The notes beneath the pieces are model-generated. The model had not been told where the DNA came from. It did not search any database and saw only the letters and a program-made list of their open reading frames with translations. Shown in pieces: positions 8,145-15,999 of a stretch of DNA of 64,000 nt. Within the stretch, counting starts at the first letter, position 1. Every line of letters begins with the position of its first letter. This DNA is from Halorubrum vacuolatum (GTDB lineage Archaea > Halobacteriota > Halobacteria > Halobacteriales > Haloferacaceae): the NCBI RefSeq assembly GCF_900188065.1, contig NZ_FZNQ01000003.1, positions 1-64,000 on the forward strand. Direction: 5' to 3'. A program made the translations under genes and the position numbers.

Positions 8145-8347
8145 ACGGCACTCAAAAATTCCAGTATCAGCCTTAGCTTTTAATTGCTGATCGTTTTCGA
8201 ATTGTATTGTGAGTTTCCGTCGTACATCTCTTAGATCCTCCTCCGAACAGTAAGTCTTTGACCTACTCTTGTGTAGCACGTTGTTGATTTCAGAAAGTCG
8301 CTTTGAGGGTGTGTTTAGGTGCTCCTTGTCCGGGTTTGTAATAAAGA
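8127..8347 (-). pseudogene. C-terminal fragment of a convergent gene cut by the ISH1-group IS
   Basis: The minus frame from the IS edge encodes ~73 charged residues (NPDKEHLNTPSKRLSEINNV... ending IFECRSPRRG) and overlaps the last bases of the GAF/MoeA-type gene tail to tail. It has the same AT-rich composition as the cassette. The rest of the gene is absent on the other side of the IS, so this is probably a remnant of a fourth cassette-associated gene. No family recognised. Confidence 0.35.
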
Positions 8348-9468
8348 TGCCTTGTTTTGCCGCCAATTGACGACAGTCTCAGCCACCTCATCTCCGATAT
8401 TCCGTCAGATTAAGTGGGAAATGGACGCCGTCTGGCGATATGGCATCGCTCAGACGGCTTGCATGGATGTGTCGAAACCTTGCCAAACAGCATGTTGACG
8501 ATCCAGATGTACCCGCCGCGCCGGATGGCGCGGACGGGTATGCCCAATGGACCCAGATCGCGTTGATTCTGTTCCGTGTCGAATTGGAAAAGAGCCTCCG
8601 AGAGACGGAAGATTACCTCAACGAGATGCCCGGTGTCCTTGCCGTATTTGACCTCGACGAGGCACCGCATTACAGCTCATTCTGCAGGTGGGAAAACGAG
8701 TATCGAATGCGTGAACTCCGCCGCCTGCTCCGCCGAAGCGCGGAGCAGGCGGGCTGGAGTGGTGAAGCCGCAATCGACGCCAGTGGTTTCCAACGCGATC
8801 AGACCAGTTACCACTACCGTGATCGCGCGAACTACTCGCTCCAGTCGATGAAGACCACGATCTTGATCGATGTGAACTCACTAGCGATCAAGGACGTTCA
8901 TTTTACGACGCAGAAGGCGTGGGACGGCCATATTGGGATGCAGGTCTTCCGCCGGAACGCGGAAGACCTGCGGGTCCTGTCTGCCGACGCGAATTACTCA
9001 TGGAGCGACCTCCGCGAGGAGTGTCGCTCCAACTCGACGCGACCGTTGATCAAACACAGAGAGCAGACCCCGCTACAGAAGGCTCATAACGCCCGGATGA
9101 ACGAGGATTACAACCAGCGGTGGATGAGTGAAACGGGCTTCTCGCAATTGAAGGAAGACGACGGCGAGAAGCTACGCTCCCGGAGCTGGCACGGCCAGTT
9201 CCGGGAGCTGATACGGAAGTGCATCATCCATAACCTAACGCAGGCGGCGAGTTAAGGGCTCGCCGCCTGCTCCCCTTCTCCGGACGTATCCGGGAGAGGC
9301 ATCGCCGTCGTCACCGGAACAACGAACCAAGATGCCATAGTTCTGACCCTTTGATGAACACTGCTAGCGACAGCTACTGCAACTTCTGAATCCGAGAACA
9401 GGGTTCTGGCACCGTGAAAGTGTGAATAATCTACCCCACCCCGACGCTGTCTTGCGTTCAACAAGGCA
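8348..9468 (+). mobile_element. ISH1-group (IS5 family) insertion sequence, copy 2, intact
   Basis: This 1121-bp element is bounded by TGCCTTGTT and its inverted copy AACAAGGCA and contains one transposase gene. Length, gene size and ends match the ISH1 group of IS5. The flanks (left AATAAAGA, right AGATAGAA) do not match, so its original target duplication has been lost, most simply by an adjacent deletion. It lies in the same orientation as copy 1 at 3481-4897. Confidence 0.85.
8440..9255 (+). CDS. ISH1-group DDE transposase
   Basis: This intact 271-residue IS5-family transposase catalyses cut-and-paste movement of the element. The catalytic acidic residues are visible: AIDASGFQRD (first D), LSADANYSW (second D), and the Y-R-E signature YNQRWMSETGFSQLK (E). 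It starts with MASLRRLAWM and ends NLTQAAS. It is the only intact transposase in the window and could act in trans on copy 1. The two copies differ at scattered bases, so neither is a very recent duplicate of the other. Confidence 0.9.
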   Translation: MASLRRLAWMCRNLAKQHVDDPDVPAAPDGADGYAQWTQIALILFRVELEKSLRETEDYLNEMPGVLAVFDLDEAPHYSSFCRWENEYRMRELRRLLRRSAEQAGWSGEAAIDASGFQRDQTSYHYRDRANYSLQSMKTTILIDVNSLAIKDVHFTTQKAWDGHIGMQVFRRNAEDLRVLSADANYSWSDLREECRSNSTRPLIKHREQTPLQKAHNARMNEDYNQRWMSETGFSQLKEDDGEKLRSRSWHGQFRELIRKCIIHNLTQAAS

Positions 9469-9570
9469 AGATAGAACCAAGCACGTCTCAATCACACTCG
9501 CTGGTCGACTATGTCTTGCTCGAACGACGTCTGCCTAAGAAAGCATTATTCTCATTCATGCGGACCTGAA

Positions 9571-9866
9571 GGGTGTCAATCTTAGTAGAGAGAATCACAG
9601 TAAAATTATTGTAACCACGCTCAGTCTGCGATTTTTCGATGGAGAAGACGTGCTAATTCAGCCTCTGCGAGTGTTTCTGGGTCTCGTGCAGCATCAGCTG
9701 CATGGTCGATCGCTTCAGCAATGCTTTCCAGATCTTGGTTAACCACAAATTCGGTCAGTTTGACAGCTGTCTCGTCTAAAATCGTGACGCCCGTCTATGC
9801 TTCAGGAGGCATGGACACATCTGGTCTATATTACCGTTAAATTGCTGTACTCTAAGGTTGACACCT
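9571..9866 (-). mobile_element. ~296-bp inverted-repeat element, copy 2 (inverted relative to copy 1)
   Basis: The ends GGGTGTCAATCTTAG (left) and CTAAGGTTGACACC (right) reproduce the 15-bp terminal repeat of copy 1 with one or two mismatches. The interior is the same small gene on the minus strand. About 89% identity across the gene shows that the copies diverged some time ago. The pair brackets about 8.8 kb of the island in inverted orientation. Confidence 0.6.
9621..9812 (-). pseudogene. Dead copy of the small RHH-like gene
   Basis: It aligns without gaps to the gene at 503-694. Codon 6 is TAG (9795-9797) where copy 1 has TAT. The rest of the frame stays open (TGVTILDETAVKLTEFVVNQ and onward) to TGA at 9621. 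A downstream restart is not obvious, so the copy is probably inactive. Confidence 0.7.
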
Positions 9867-9978
9867 CTAGAATACGGAACATTAAACTCAGTATTCATCG
9901 TTGAGTTGTACCTATCAGAATACAAAAAAGAAACTAATCGAAATGTACATCGGTCATACGGTGACCACATCCAGTTGA

Positions 9979-10584
9979 ATGAGCAGCGAACAACAATCTC
10001 GGAACCGAACGGATCGAACCACCTCATCGATGAACCGGATTTTGGATGAAGAGTTGCTCGCAGAGATCCAGCGCCTCCATGACGAACTCGGGCACGTCCC
10101 AAAAGTCGTCGAAATGGAAGAATACGGTGCTTATTCGTACGGTGTGTACTACAAGCGTTTCGGCGGATGGGAAGCGTCGATTTCGAAAGCCGGCTTCAAA
10201 ACGGATCAAATTCCCCGTAAAACGGGCTGGATTCCTGAGAAAGAGTTGCTCGCAGAGATCCAGCGACTTCATAATAAGCTTGATCGTGTACCGAAAACTC
10301 TCGATATGATCGAACACGGTGAGTACAGTGACGTTACGTACCGGAACCGGTTCGGATCATGGGACGAAGCGATTACGCAGGCTGGGTTCGATCCGGCGGA
10401 TATCCCACGCGTATCGCGAATTCCCGACGAAGAACTCCTTGCAGACCTACGTGATCTCGCTGAGGAAATTGATCGCATTCCAAGGCAAATAGATATGTTC
10501 ACATACGGGACGCATGCGCCAAACACGTATCGCGTGCGCTTCGGTTCGTGGCCTGATGCGCTTGAGAAAGCAGGGATCAAATGA
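9979..10584 (+). CDS. Three tandem homing-endonuclease-associated (HNH) repeats
   Basis: The 201-residue protein consists of three ~62-residue repeats (about 20-80, 84-143 and 147-201). Each follows [DE]ELLAE/D...L...PxxxxM...G.Y....Y..RFG.W..A...AGF. This is the repeat found beside HNH and GIY-YIG homing nucleases and in haloarchaeal DNA-binding proteins, where it is thought to contact DNA. No nuclease domain is present, so it may be a stand-alone DNA-binding protein or a leftover of a mobile endonuclease. The ATG at 10030 (MNRILDEELL), just before repeat 1, is an alternative start. A TTAAACTC box lies ~90 bases upstream. Confidence 0.75.
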   Translation: MSSEQQSRNRTDRTTSSMNRILDEELLAEIQRLHDELGHVPKVVEMEEYGAYSYGVYYKRFGGWEASISKAGFKTDQIPRKTGWIPEKELLAEIQRLHNKLDRVPKTLDMIEHGEYSDVTYRNRFGSWDEAITQAGFDPADIPRVSRIPDEELLADLRDLAEEIDRIPRQIDMFTYGTHAPNTYRVRFGSWPDALEKAGIK

Positions 10585-10840
10585 GTTGAGTTGCATCCGG
10601 ATCACCCCTCAAGATCGGTCCCATATCTCTGAGGGAAGGCGCTGTTGAAACCCTATTCTTTAGACAGATTCTCATCTGAATCAACCGGTCGATGAGAGAT
10701 GCGTATTGAGTGCTTCAGGCACGGGTGAGTGGCTGTACAAATGCGTCCAAGCAAACGAGTAGTGTGAGTACGAAGAAGTGAGCGGTCACGAGTGAATGTC
10801 TGGTCCGAACGTTCAACATGACAGACGGAGATTGGAAGTT
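10585..10840. other. Intergenic region without a recognised gene
   Basis: About 256 bases separate the HNH-repeat gene from the lipoprotein gene. I see no convincing ORF or RNA gene. It presumably holds the promoter of the downstream gene pair. Confidence 0.4.
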
Positions 10841-11983
10841 ATGAGACGGCCATTTGTGTTCTGCTGTGTTGTCATCATGCTACTCCTTGCGGGGTGTGCT
10901 GGCCTCCCCGGTGATGACGGAGTCTCAACTGACGACGTTCTCGTTGATGACCAAGCCGATCACGACGACGTTGCGGATTCTGATGACGACACTGGAGATG
11001 ACAGCGACACCGACGATCAAACAGACGAGCGTGAGACACCAGCCACGGCCGATGGCGACCTCGAGATCCACCACATCGATGTCGGGCAAGCCGATGCGAC
11101 GCTGCTCATCACGCCCACGGGCGAGACCATCCTGATCGATACCGGTGACTTCCGTCAGCGGGGAGCAGGCGTCATCGAATATCTCGAAGATCAAAAAATT
11201 GACCGGATCGACCACCTCGTCGCGACGCATGCACACGCCGACCACATTGGCGGGCACGACGCTGTGATCGAGTGGGCGGAGACTGAGGGCGACGGCATTG
11301 GCGCTGCCTATGACTCCGGGGTGCCGCATACCACTCGGACTTACGAGCGATATCTCGATGCGGTAGAGGAATACGACGTCGATCTTTTTACCGTCGAGGA
11401 AGGCGACGAATTGCCGATCGATGGCGATCTCAACGCGCTCGTCGTGAATCCACCAGCTGGTGACTCCGGGAGCAATTTACACTACAACAGCGTCTCGCTC
11501 GTGTTCGAGTTTGGCGAGTTCACCTATCTGACGACCGGCGACGCCGAGCGCGACGCCGAAGAACGGATGGTCGACGAGTGGACTGGCGAACTTGACGCCG
11601 ATATGTATCAGGCAGGCCATCACGGCTCGCGCACGTCGTCAACGCCGGCGTTCCTTGACGTCGTGACGCCGGAGATGGTGATCATCTCGAGTGCGTACGA
11701 GTCACAGTATGGGCATCCACACGACGAGGTGCTCGATTCGTTCGCCGACCGCGAGGTCGAGACCTACTGGACAGGCGTTCACGGCGACGTTGTGGTGACT
11801 GCCAACGGTACGGGCTCTATCGACATCGCGAGCACAGAGGCGTTCTCCACGGACGCCGCCGACCTCCGGGCAGAAAAGCCAAGCGACGACGACCAGCAGT
11901 CGATCGAGCAGCCAGCAATCGGGAACGCACTACTCGGACACTCTACTGACTACACGCCACAGCAGGAGGCGAGCACCGGATGA
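10841..11983 (+). CDS. Secreted metallo-beta-lactamase-fold lipoprotein (ComEC C-terminal-like)
   Basis: The protein has a hydrophobic leader ending in a lipobox (MLLLAGC), so it is probably a membrane-anchored extracellular lipoprotein. An Asp-rich linker follows, then a metallo-beta-lactamase domain with THAHADHIGG (HxHxDH), TTGDAERDAE and AGHHGSRTSS metal-site motifs. This domain resembles the hydrolase part of ComEC/Rec2; the transmembrane channel part is absent. Such stand-alone proteins are common in haloarchaea and are likely nucleases or phosphoesterases; the substrate is unknown. I chose the ATG at 10841 because it gives a proper signal peptide (MRRPFVFCCVVIM); an upstream ATG at 10796 is possible. 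It overlaps the DUF3006 gene by 4 bases. Confidence 0.8.
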   Translation: MRRPFVFCCVVIMLLLAGCAGLPGDDGVSTDDVLVDDQADHDDVADSDDDTGDDSDTDDQTDERETPATADGDLEIHHIDVGQADATLLITPTGETILIDTGDFRQRGAGVIEYLEDQKIDRIDHLVATHAHADHIGGHDAVIEWAETEGDGIGAAYDSGVPHTTRTYERYLDAVEEYDVDLFTVEEGDELPIDGDLNALVVNPPAGDSGSNLHYNSVSLVFEFGEFTYLTTGDAERDAEERMVDEWTGELDADMYQAGHHGSRTSSTPAFLDVVTPEMVIISSAYESQYGHPHDEVLDSFADREVETYWTGVHGDVVVTANGTGSIDIASTEAFSTDAADLRAEKPSDDDQQSIEQPAIGNALLGHSTDYTPQQEASTG

Positions 11984-12288
11984 GCACCTATACCGCGGTC
12001 GTCGACCGCATCGTTGACGGCGAAACCGCTGTGCTCCTACTCGAGGAGGTCGACGAGCACGATACGCAACTCGACCTGCCGGTAGAGAGGCTCCCGGCGA
12101 ACGCACAGCGTGATGGAGCCGTCCTGACCGTTACACTCGTCGACGGGACGGTGACGTCGATACAACACGAGCAGGCGAAAACCCAGAAACGTCGAGAGGC
12201 CGCACAAAAGCGATTAGATCGGCTCTCAATGCCACTCCGTGAGCGAGATCAAGAGAATGCGGACGACGCCGCGGAACATGACTCTTGA
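11980..12288 (+). CDS. DUF3006 family protein
   Basis: This 102-residue acidic protein matches DUF3006: a small beta-rich N-terminus (AVVDRIVDGETAVLLLEE, LDLPVERLPANAQ, DGAVLTVTLVDG) and a charged helical tail rich in K/R/E. DUF3006 genes are typically found directly downstream of ComEC-like metallo-hydrolase genes, as here, with an ATGA start/stop overlap that implies translational coupling. The molecular role is unknown. Confidence 0.8.
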   Translation: MSTYTAVVDRIVDGETAVLLLEEVDEHDTQLDLPVERLPANAQRDGAVLTVTLVDGTVTSIQHEQAKTQKRREAAQKRLDRLSMPLRERDQENADDAAEHDS

Positions 12289-12623
12289 TCGACCACGCTC
12301 GTCAAGCACGGATTTGTTCCTCCGGATAAAGCGTGGATATTATGAACCAGATAAGGAAGGAAGTAAAGTATCTTGCCGGAGAGGTCGACGCTTCAACGCT
12401 TGAGGCAGCTGACTTCGCAGAGTAAGGTATCTGTGCTGCGGGTCACCGCTTTCGCTCCCAACATTCAATATATACAGATCCGACGCCTACTTGATAGCTT
12501 CTGTCGATAGCGTTAATGACTCAACCCACAAACCGTTCGTTATTTAAATTTGACTAATTAGATGGCACAGAATAGTGTAAAACGTCACATAAATTATAAG
12601 TGGGCGTATGACATGGTTTTTTT
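12289..12623. other. Intergenic region with only a minor ORF
   Basis: The only candidate is a 27-codon frame (12342-12425, MNQIRKEVKYLAGEVDASTL...), which has no recognised family and is more likely fortuitous. The last ~80 bases are AT-rich (AAATTATAAG) and likely contain the promoter of the PH-SHOCT gene. Confidence 0.35.
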
Positions 12624-13205
12624 ATGGGACTTTTCGATAACAACGATGACGCCCCGTTGGAAAACGCTGACCTAGATTGCCAACCACAGAACGAATTCGT
12701 AAGTAAGAGCGAAGTAAAAAAAATAGACGAATACTTGGACCCCGGAGAGAAGGTACATTTCTTAGCCGTGAGTGCCGGAGAGGGATTCGAGATTGATGGC
12801 GAAAGTATAGGTGATGTTTCAGCTCAACGAACCGCTGTAACTGATAAACGTATTGTGATCAAAAAGAAAAGGGGCCTATTTGGGCTTGAGTCGCAGAGTA
12901 TTTGGTATGACAATATCTCTTCGGTTGATTTGAGTTCCGGTCTAGTAAACAAAAGGCTACGCGTGGAGACATCATCAAAAGTATATGGCATTGGAATTGG
13001 GGGTCTCGCGGATGATGCTGCTGAGAACATGAGTAATTTCATACGAACCAAGGTGTCACAAGCTAATCAGTCCGGTAGCAACAGCGGAGGTACAAGTGAT
13101 GATCCACTTGATAAACTCGAACGACTACGTGATTTAAAAGACGAGGGAGTAATTACTGAACAGGAATTAGAGGAAAAGAAATCAGATATTCTGGATCAAA
13201 TCTAA
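12624..13205 (+). CDS. PH-like domain protein with C-terminal SHOCT domain
   Basis: Residues ~30-145 resemble a bacterial PH domain: YLDPGEKVHFLAVSAGEG, a strand pair around AVTDKRIVIKKKRGLFG, the hallmark SIWYDNISSVDLSSG, then KVYGIGIGGLADDAAENMSN. A Ser/Gly linker leads to a SHOCT domain (DPLDKLERLRDLKDEGVITE...EKKSDILDQI), a short helical module found at the ends of many oligomerising membrane-associated proteins. No TM is present. The gene is AT-rich compared with the chromosome and converges on the zinc-ribbon pair (the ends overlap by 4 bases). Function unknown. Confidence 0.75.
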   Translation: MGLFDNNDDAPLENADLDCQPQNEFVSKSEVKKIDEYLDPGEKVHFLAVSAGEGFEIDGESIGDVSAQRTAVTDKRIVIKKKRGLFGLESQSIWYDNISSVDLSSGLVNKRLRVETSSKVYGIGIGGLADDAAENMSNFIRTKVSQANQSGSNSGGTSDDPLDKLERLRDLKDEGVITEQELEEKKSDILDQI

Positions 13206-13630
13206 AAAATAATAAATAATATGAACAGAAACACAGCAATTACCACCAGATAGATAAGCCAGCTCGGAATTTCTGTACTACCCTCTTTTTGTCGAAGCTT
13301 ACTCGTAAGTTCTGGTGGTAATTTTCCCGTGTATGGGGGAGATTCTGGTGAGATCCCATGTACTACTTCTACACAATCCTCGCAAACAAGATACGCCGAT
13401 ACGTCGGGAAGACGCGTCTCGCTTTCCTCAAGTTCGAATTGAATCTCTTGATCCCAGTTACCTGCATCTGCAAACTCACGACTGACTGTTCCTTCGCCCA
13501 GAAGAACTGCGTACCCTTGAGGTTCAATCACATCTTCAGGGACATCATCCATGGCAACTTCCTCACCACAAACATCACAGTAACTAGTTGAATACGATAT
13601 CTCCTCAGTGATTGCAGTCTCTTTAGGCAT
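13202..13630 (-). CDS. Zinc-ribbon protein with C-terminal membrane anchor
   Basis: The 142-residue protein has a CDVCGEEV pair near residue 18 and CEDC near residue 84, forming a probable four-Cys zinc site around a central GYAVLLGEG segment. The last ~20 residues (WLIYLVVIAVFLFILFIIF) are one transmembrane helix, so it is a tail-anchored protein. It is a paralogue of the upstream gene at 13634-13942 (shared Y-x-T/S-S-x-C-x2-C-x2-EV and YL-C-x2-C spacing). Three bases separate the two, so they form an operon. No named family is recognised. Confidence 0.6.
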   Translation of the reverse strand: MPKETAITEEISYSTSYCDVCGEEVAMDDVPEDVIEPQGYAVLLGEGTVSREFADAGNWDQEIQFELEESETRLPDVSAYLVCEDCVEVVHGISPESPPYTGKLPPELTSKLRQKEGSTEIPSWLIYLVVIAVFLFILFIIF

Positions 13631-13633
13631 GGA

Positions 13634-13942
13634 TCACTCAGGGAAATTGTATACGGCTTTGGCACATGATTTGCATAGATACTGTTGTTCTAATGGGCTC
13701 TTTTTTTTGCCCAAGAACCACTTCACGATTACTTTCGGCGTGCGGTAGTTTCTTGCATGAGCTACTGGTGAGGTTTGATCAACGCTAATGTGATTGCCGC
13801 CGCCAACAAAAACAGGTGTTCCCCGCGGAAGATTATCTATATTATCTATGTCGTTATCAATGAAGACCTCATCGCTACAATGAACACAGACAGATGTTTC
13901 ATACTCCACAGTTTTCGATTTTGCGGTTGTTCGCTCGCTCAT
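13634..13942 (-). CDS. Small zinc-ribbon protein, paralogue of its neighbour
   Basis: The product from Met at 13942 has 102 residues with CVHCSDEV (~19-26) and CKSC (~92-95) flanking a GTPVFVGGG segment, the same layout as the downstream paralogue but without the TM tail. The frame is open to 14134; I chose the internal ATG because the paralogue's similarity begins there (MSERTTAKSKTVEYETS). The upstream extension is Arg-rich and unlike the rest. The gene lies next to the island boundary at 14190. Confidence 0.55.
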   Translation of the reverse strand: MSERTTAKSKTVEYETSVCVHCSDEVFIDNDIDNIDNLPRGTPVFVGGGNHISVDQTSPVAHARNYRTPKVIVKWFLGKKKSPLEQQYLCKSCAKAVYNFPE

Positions 13943-14190
13943 AGCCGATAACGGGTCATAGATACCTAGCCTTATTGTATTTTCCCTGTAGGCGGTGGTG
14001 AAAAAGTCTTCACAAGGAACCGGTGAGACGAATTTGCGTTGTACCTGTCTACTGCATTCACCAGCCATTCCCACCCTAATTTCCGATAATCTTCCCTCCC
14101 GGAAAGTGAACCCAATGTGTGCCGCATGAGGCATGCATATATAACTTATATTTTAATAGAGCCGTGAAGGAACCAATCTACTAGTAGTAT

Positions 14191-15654
14191 CTAGATATGG
14201 GCGTTCATCAGCGTCGTCTTGCCCACGCCGGTCGGCCCGGAGAACAACACGACGCCGTGGTGTTCATACAGCATCCACAACAGCGTCACCAGCTCCGTCG
14301 ATATCGCCTCACGCTCGATGAGGTCGACGGGCGTCATGACGTCGCTCGCCTGTTTGCGGATCGAGACGTGGGGGCCATCCTCGGAGATGACCGGAAGCGC
14401 GACCGCACAGCGGATCGTCTCTTTTACCCCCTCGAGATCGAGGTTGACCTTCGCGGAGGGACGCGAGGCGTTGAGTTCGGTGCCGTCACGTGCGGCGAGC
14501 TGCGTGACCACGTTGATGAAGGCGGTTTCGTTCGCGAACGTGAGGTTCGTCGGCATCCGTCCCACGACCCCCTCCTCGGTCGTCCCGATCAGGTCACGGG
14601 GAACGACTTTCACCCGTTCGCCGACGCGGTTGGCTTCGATGTCCTCGAGGTTCGGGTCACGGATCGGGACCGTGAGGATCCCCTCGCCGACGAGGTCGCG
14701 GAGGACGTAGTACACGAGGTCATCGAGCCGGTCGCGTGCATACCGTGAGTCGACGGGAGGGACGCCGAGCCCGTGGTCGGCGAGCACCGTCCGGGTACGG
14801 ACGTAGGTCGCATCGAGCCACGCTCGGGTGTTCCGTGCCGTGAGCTGTCGCGAGAGGAACCGCCGAGCCCGTTCGGTGACGAACGTCTCCCGATCGGTGA
14901 TGACATCCTCCACCGTCGTCTCCCAGATCCGTTCTTTACACTCCTCGATGAGCGTTTCATCGCCCGGAAGGAGGTCAGGTTCGAGAACGGCGTACTTGAG
15001 CGAGAACTGATCGGAACCCAACAGCCGTTCGCGGTGGATGACGACCTCGACGTCGAACCCACCGAACGGCACGGTGTACCGATGGAGCCGCTCGCCAGTT
15101 ATCCGCTCGACGTATGGCGTCTCGGGGTCAAACCCGGTTTCGACGGGTGCGAACGATTCCGTGTGAACGACGAGTTCCTCAGCGTCGCCGACGTCCGCGA
15201 CCTCTATCCGGTCGTCGAGCGCGACGGGCGTCAACGGCCCGAGCAGCCGGAGTTCGCTCAGTGCATGGTAATCTATCCGGCGTCTGGCGGCCTCGCTCAC
15301 CTCGAGGATCCCGTCGAGGACCCGTTCGTATTTCGGCTCGAATCCGGCTTCCGCCCGCTCTATCACCCCGGCGCGCGTCAGCGGACGGCGATGCCGAACG
15401 GCCGAGAAGTGGTCCCGTACCGTCTCCAATGCCCGTTCGTCGGCGGGCGAGAGCGGCGGTTCGCGCACGTCGTATTCGAACCGTCCCTCGTCGTATTCGC
15501 GTATCGTCGCCACCACCCCGGGTGCGGGTGCGTACTGCGCCCGGACGTCGGGTGCGTACCACGCTTCCGGATCGTCCGGCGGCACCGGCGCCGGCACCCG
15601 TCCGTTTCGCTCCGTCGTGTCCTCTCCGATCCGCAACGTCGGTCCCTCCGTCAC
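14191..15654 (-). pseudogene. Type II/IV secretion-system ATPase, truncated after Walker A
   Basis: About 487 residues of a TadA/VirB11/PilB-type ATPase remain. They include the N-terminal region (AWYAPDVRAQYAPAPGVVAT), the two-lobe linker (PYVERITGERLHRYTVPFGG) and the start of the ATPase core (ANETAFINVVTQLAARDGTE). The Walker A motif is GPTGVGKTTLM. Twelve residues later the frame stops (NAHI then TAG). The Asp box, Walker B and His box, normally another ~200 residues, are missing. These ATPases power archaeal pilus or secretion machines with a TadC-like membrane partner, which is also absent. The break coincides with the change from GC-rich chromosome to AT-rich island. GTG at 15654 is the likely start, with a TTATATAC box ~40 bases upstream. 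Confidence 0.8.
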
Positions 15655-15999
15655 GTCGATCCTCTCCGATGAACGGGGTTGCCTCCGTTCAGTATATAAG
15701 CGTTCGTTCACACAATATTTTAGAAAAAATAAACAAACGTGGATGTCATCGCACCGGTATCCGGTCACGCTCTTTTATATACCGTCACCGACGAGCCGGT
15801 ATGTCCATGAACTTTTTCGTATATAAAATGAGGACGAGCACGGCCCGGCCGCCGAACGCCGCGGCATTCCACTGCGTGTGGTCCGTTCGACCTTCGGGTC
15901 CGCTCGACGGCGACTTCGACCATGCGGAGGGGAAGCGACGCCGCTGGCGGGTCAGGATCGAATAAAAGGGTGCAGGTCAGAGATGCGGGAGCGTCGGGC
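15655..15999. other. Intergenic region with promoter-like AT tracts and a doubtful 54-codon ORF
   Basis: It contains TATA-like stretches (CTTATATAC on the minus strand near 15695; TTTTATATACC near 15772; GTATATAAAAT near 15823). A forward frame 15800-15964 encodes MSMNFFVYKMRTSTARPPN... ending RRRWRVRIE; it is Arg-rich and I do not recognise it, so I do not call it a gene. Confidence 0.35.

Noticed and set aside
3481-9468. Composite transposon made of the two ISH1-group copies carrying the cassette
   Set aside because: Copy 1 has its own target duplication, and the outermost flanks (TTTTCGGA left, AGATAGAA right) do not match, so the block did not move as one unit.
10841-12288. Competence (DNA uptake) locus
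   Set aside because: Only the hydrolase-like part of ComEC is present as a lipoprotein, with no channel domain or other uptake genes.
14773-15672. 299-codon forward frame opposite the secretion ATPase
   Set aside because: A shadow; the minus-strand ATPase has Walker A and family-specific motifs.
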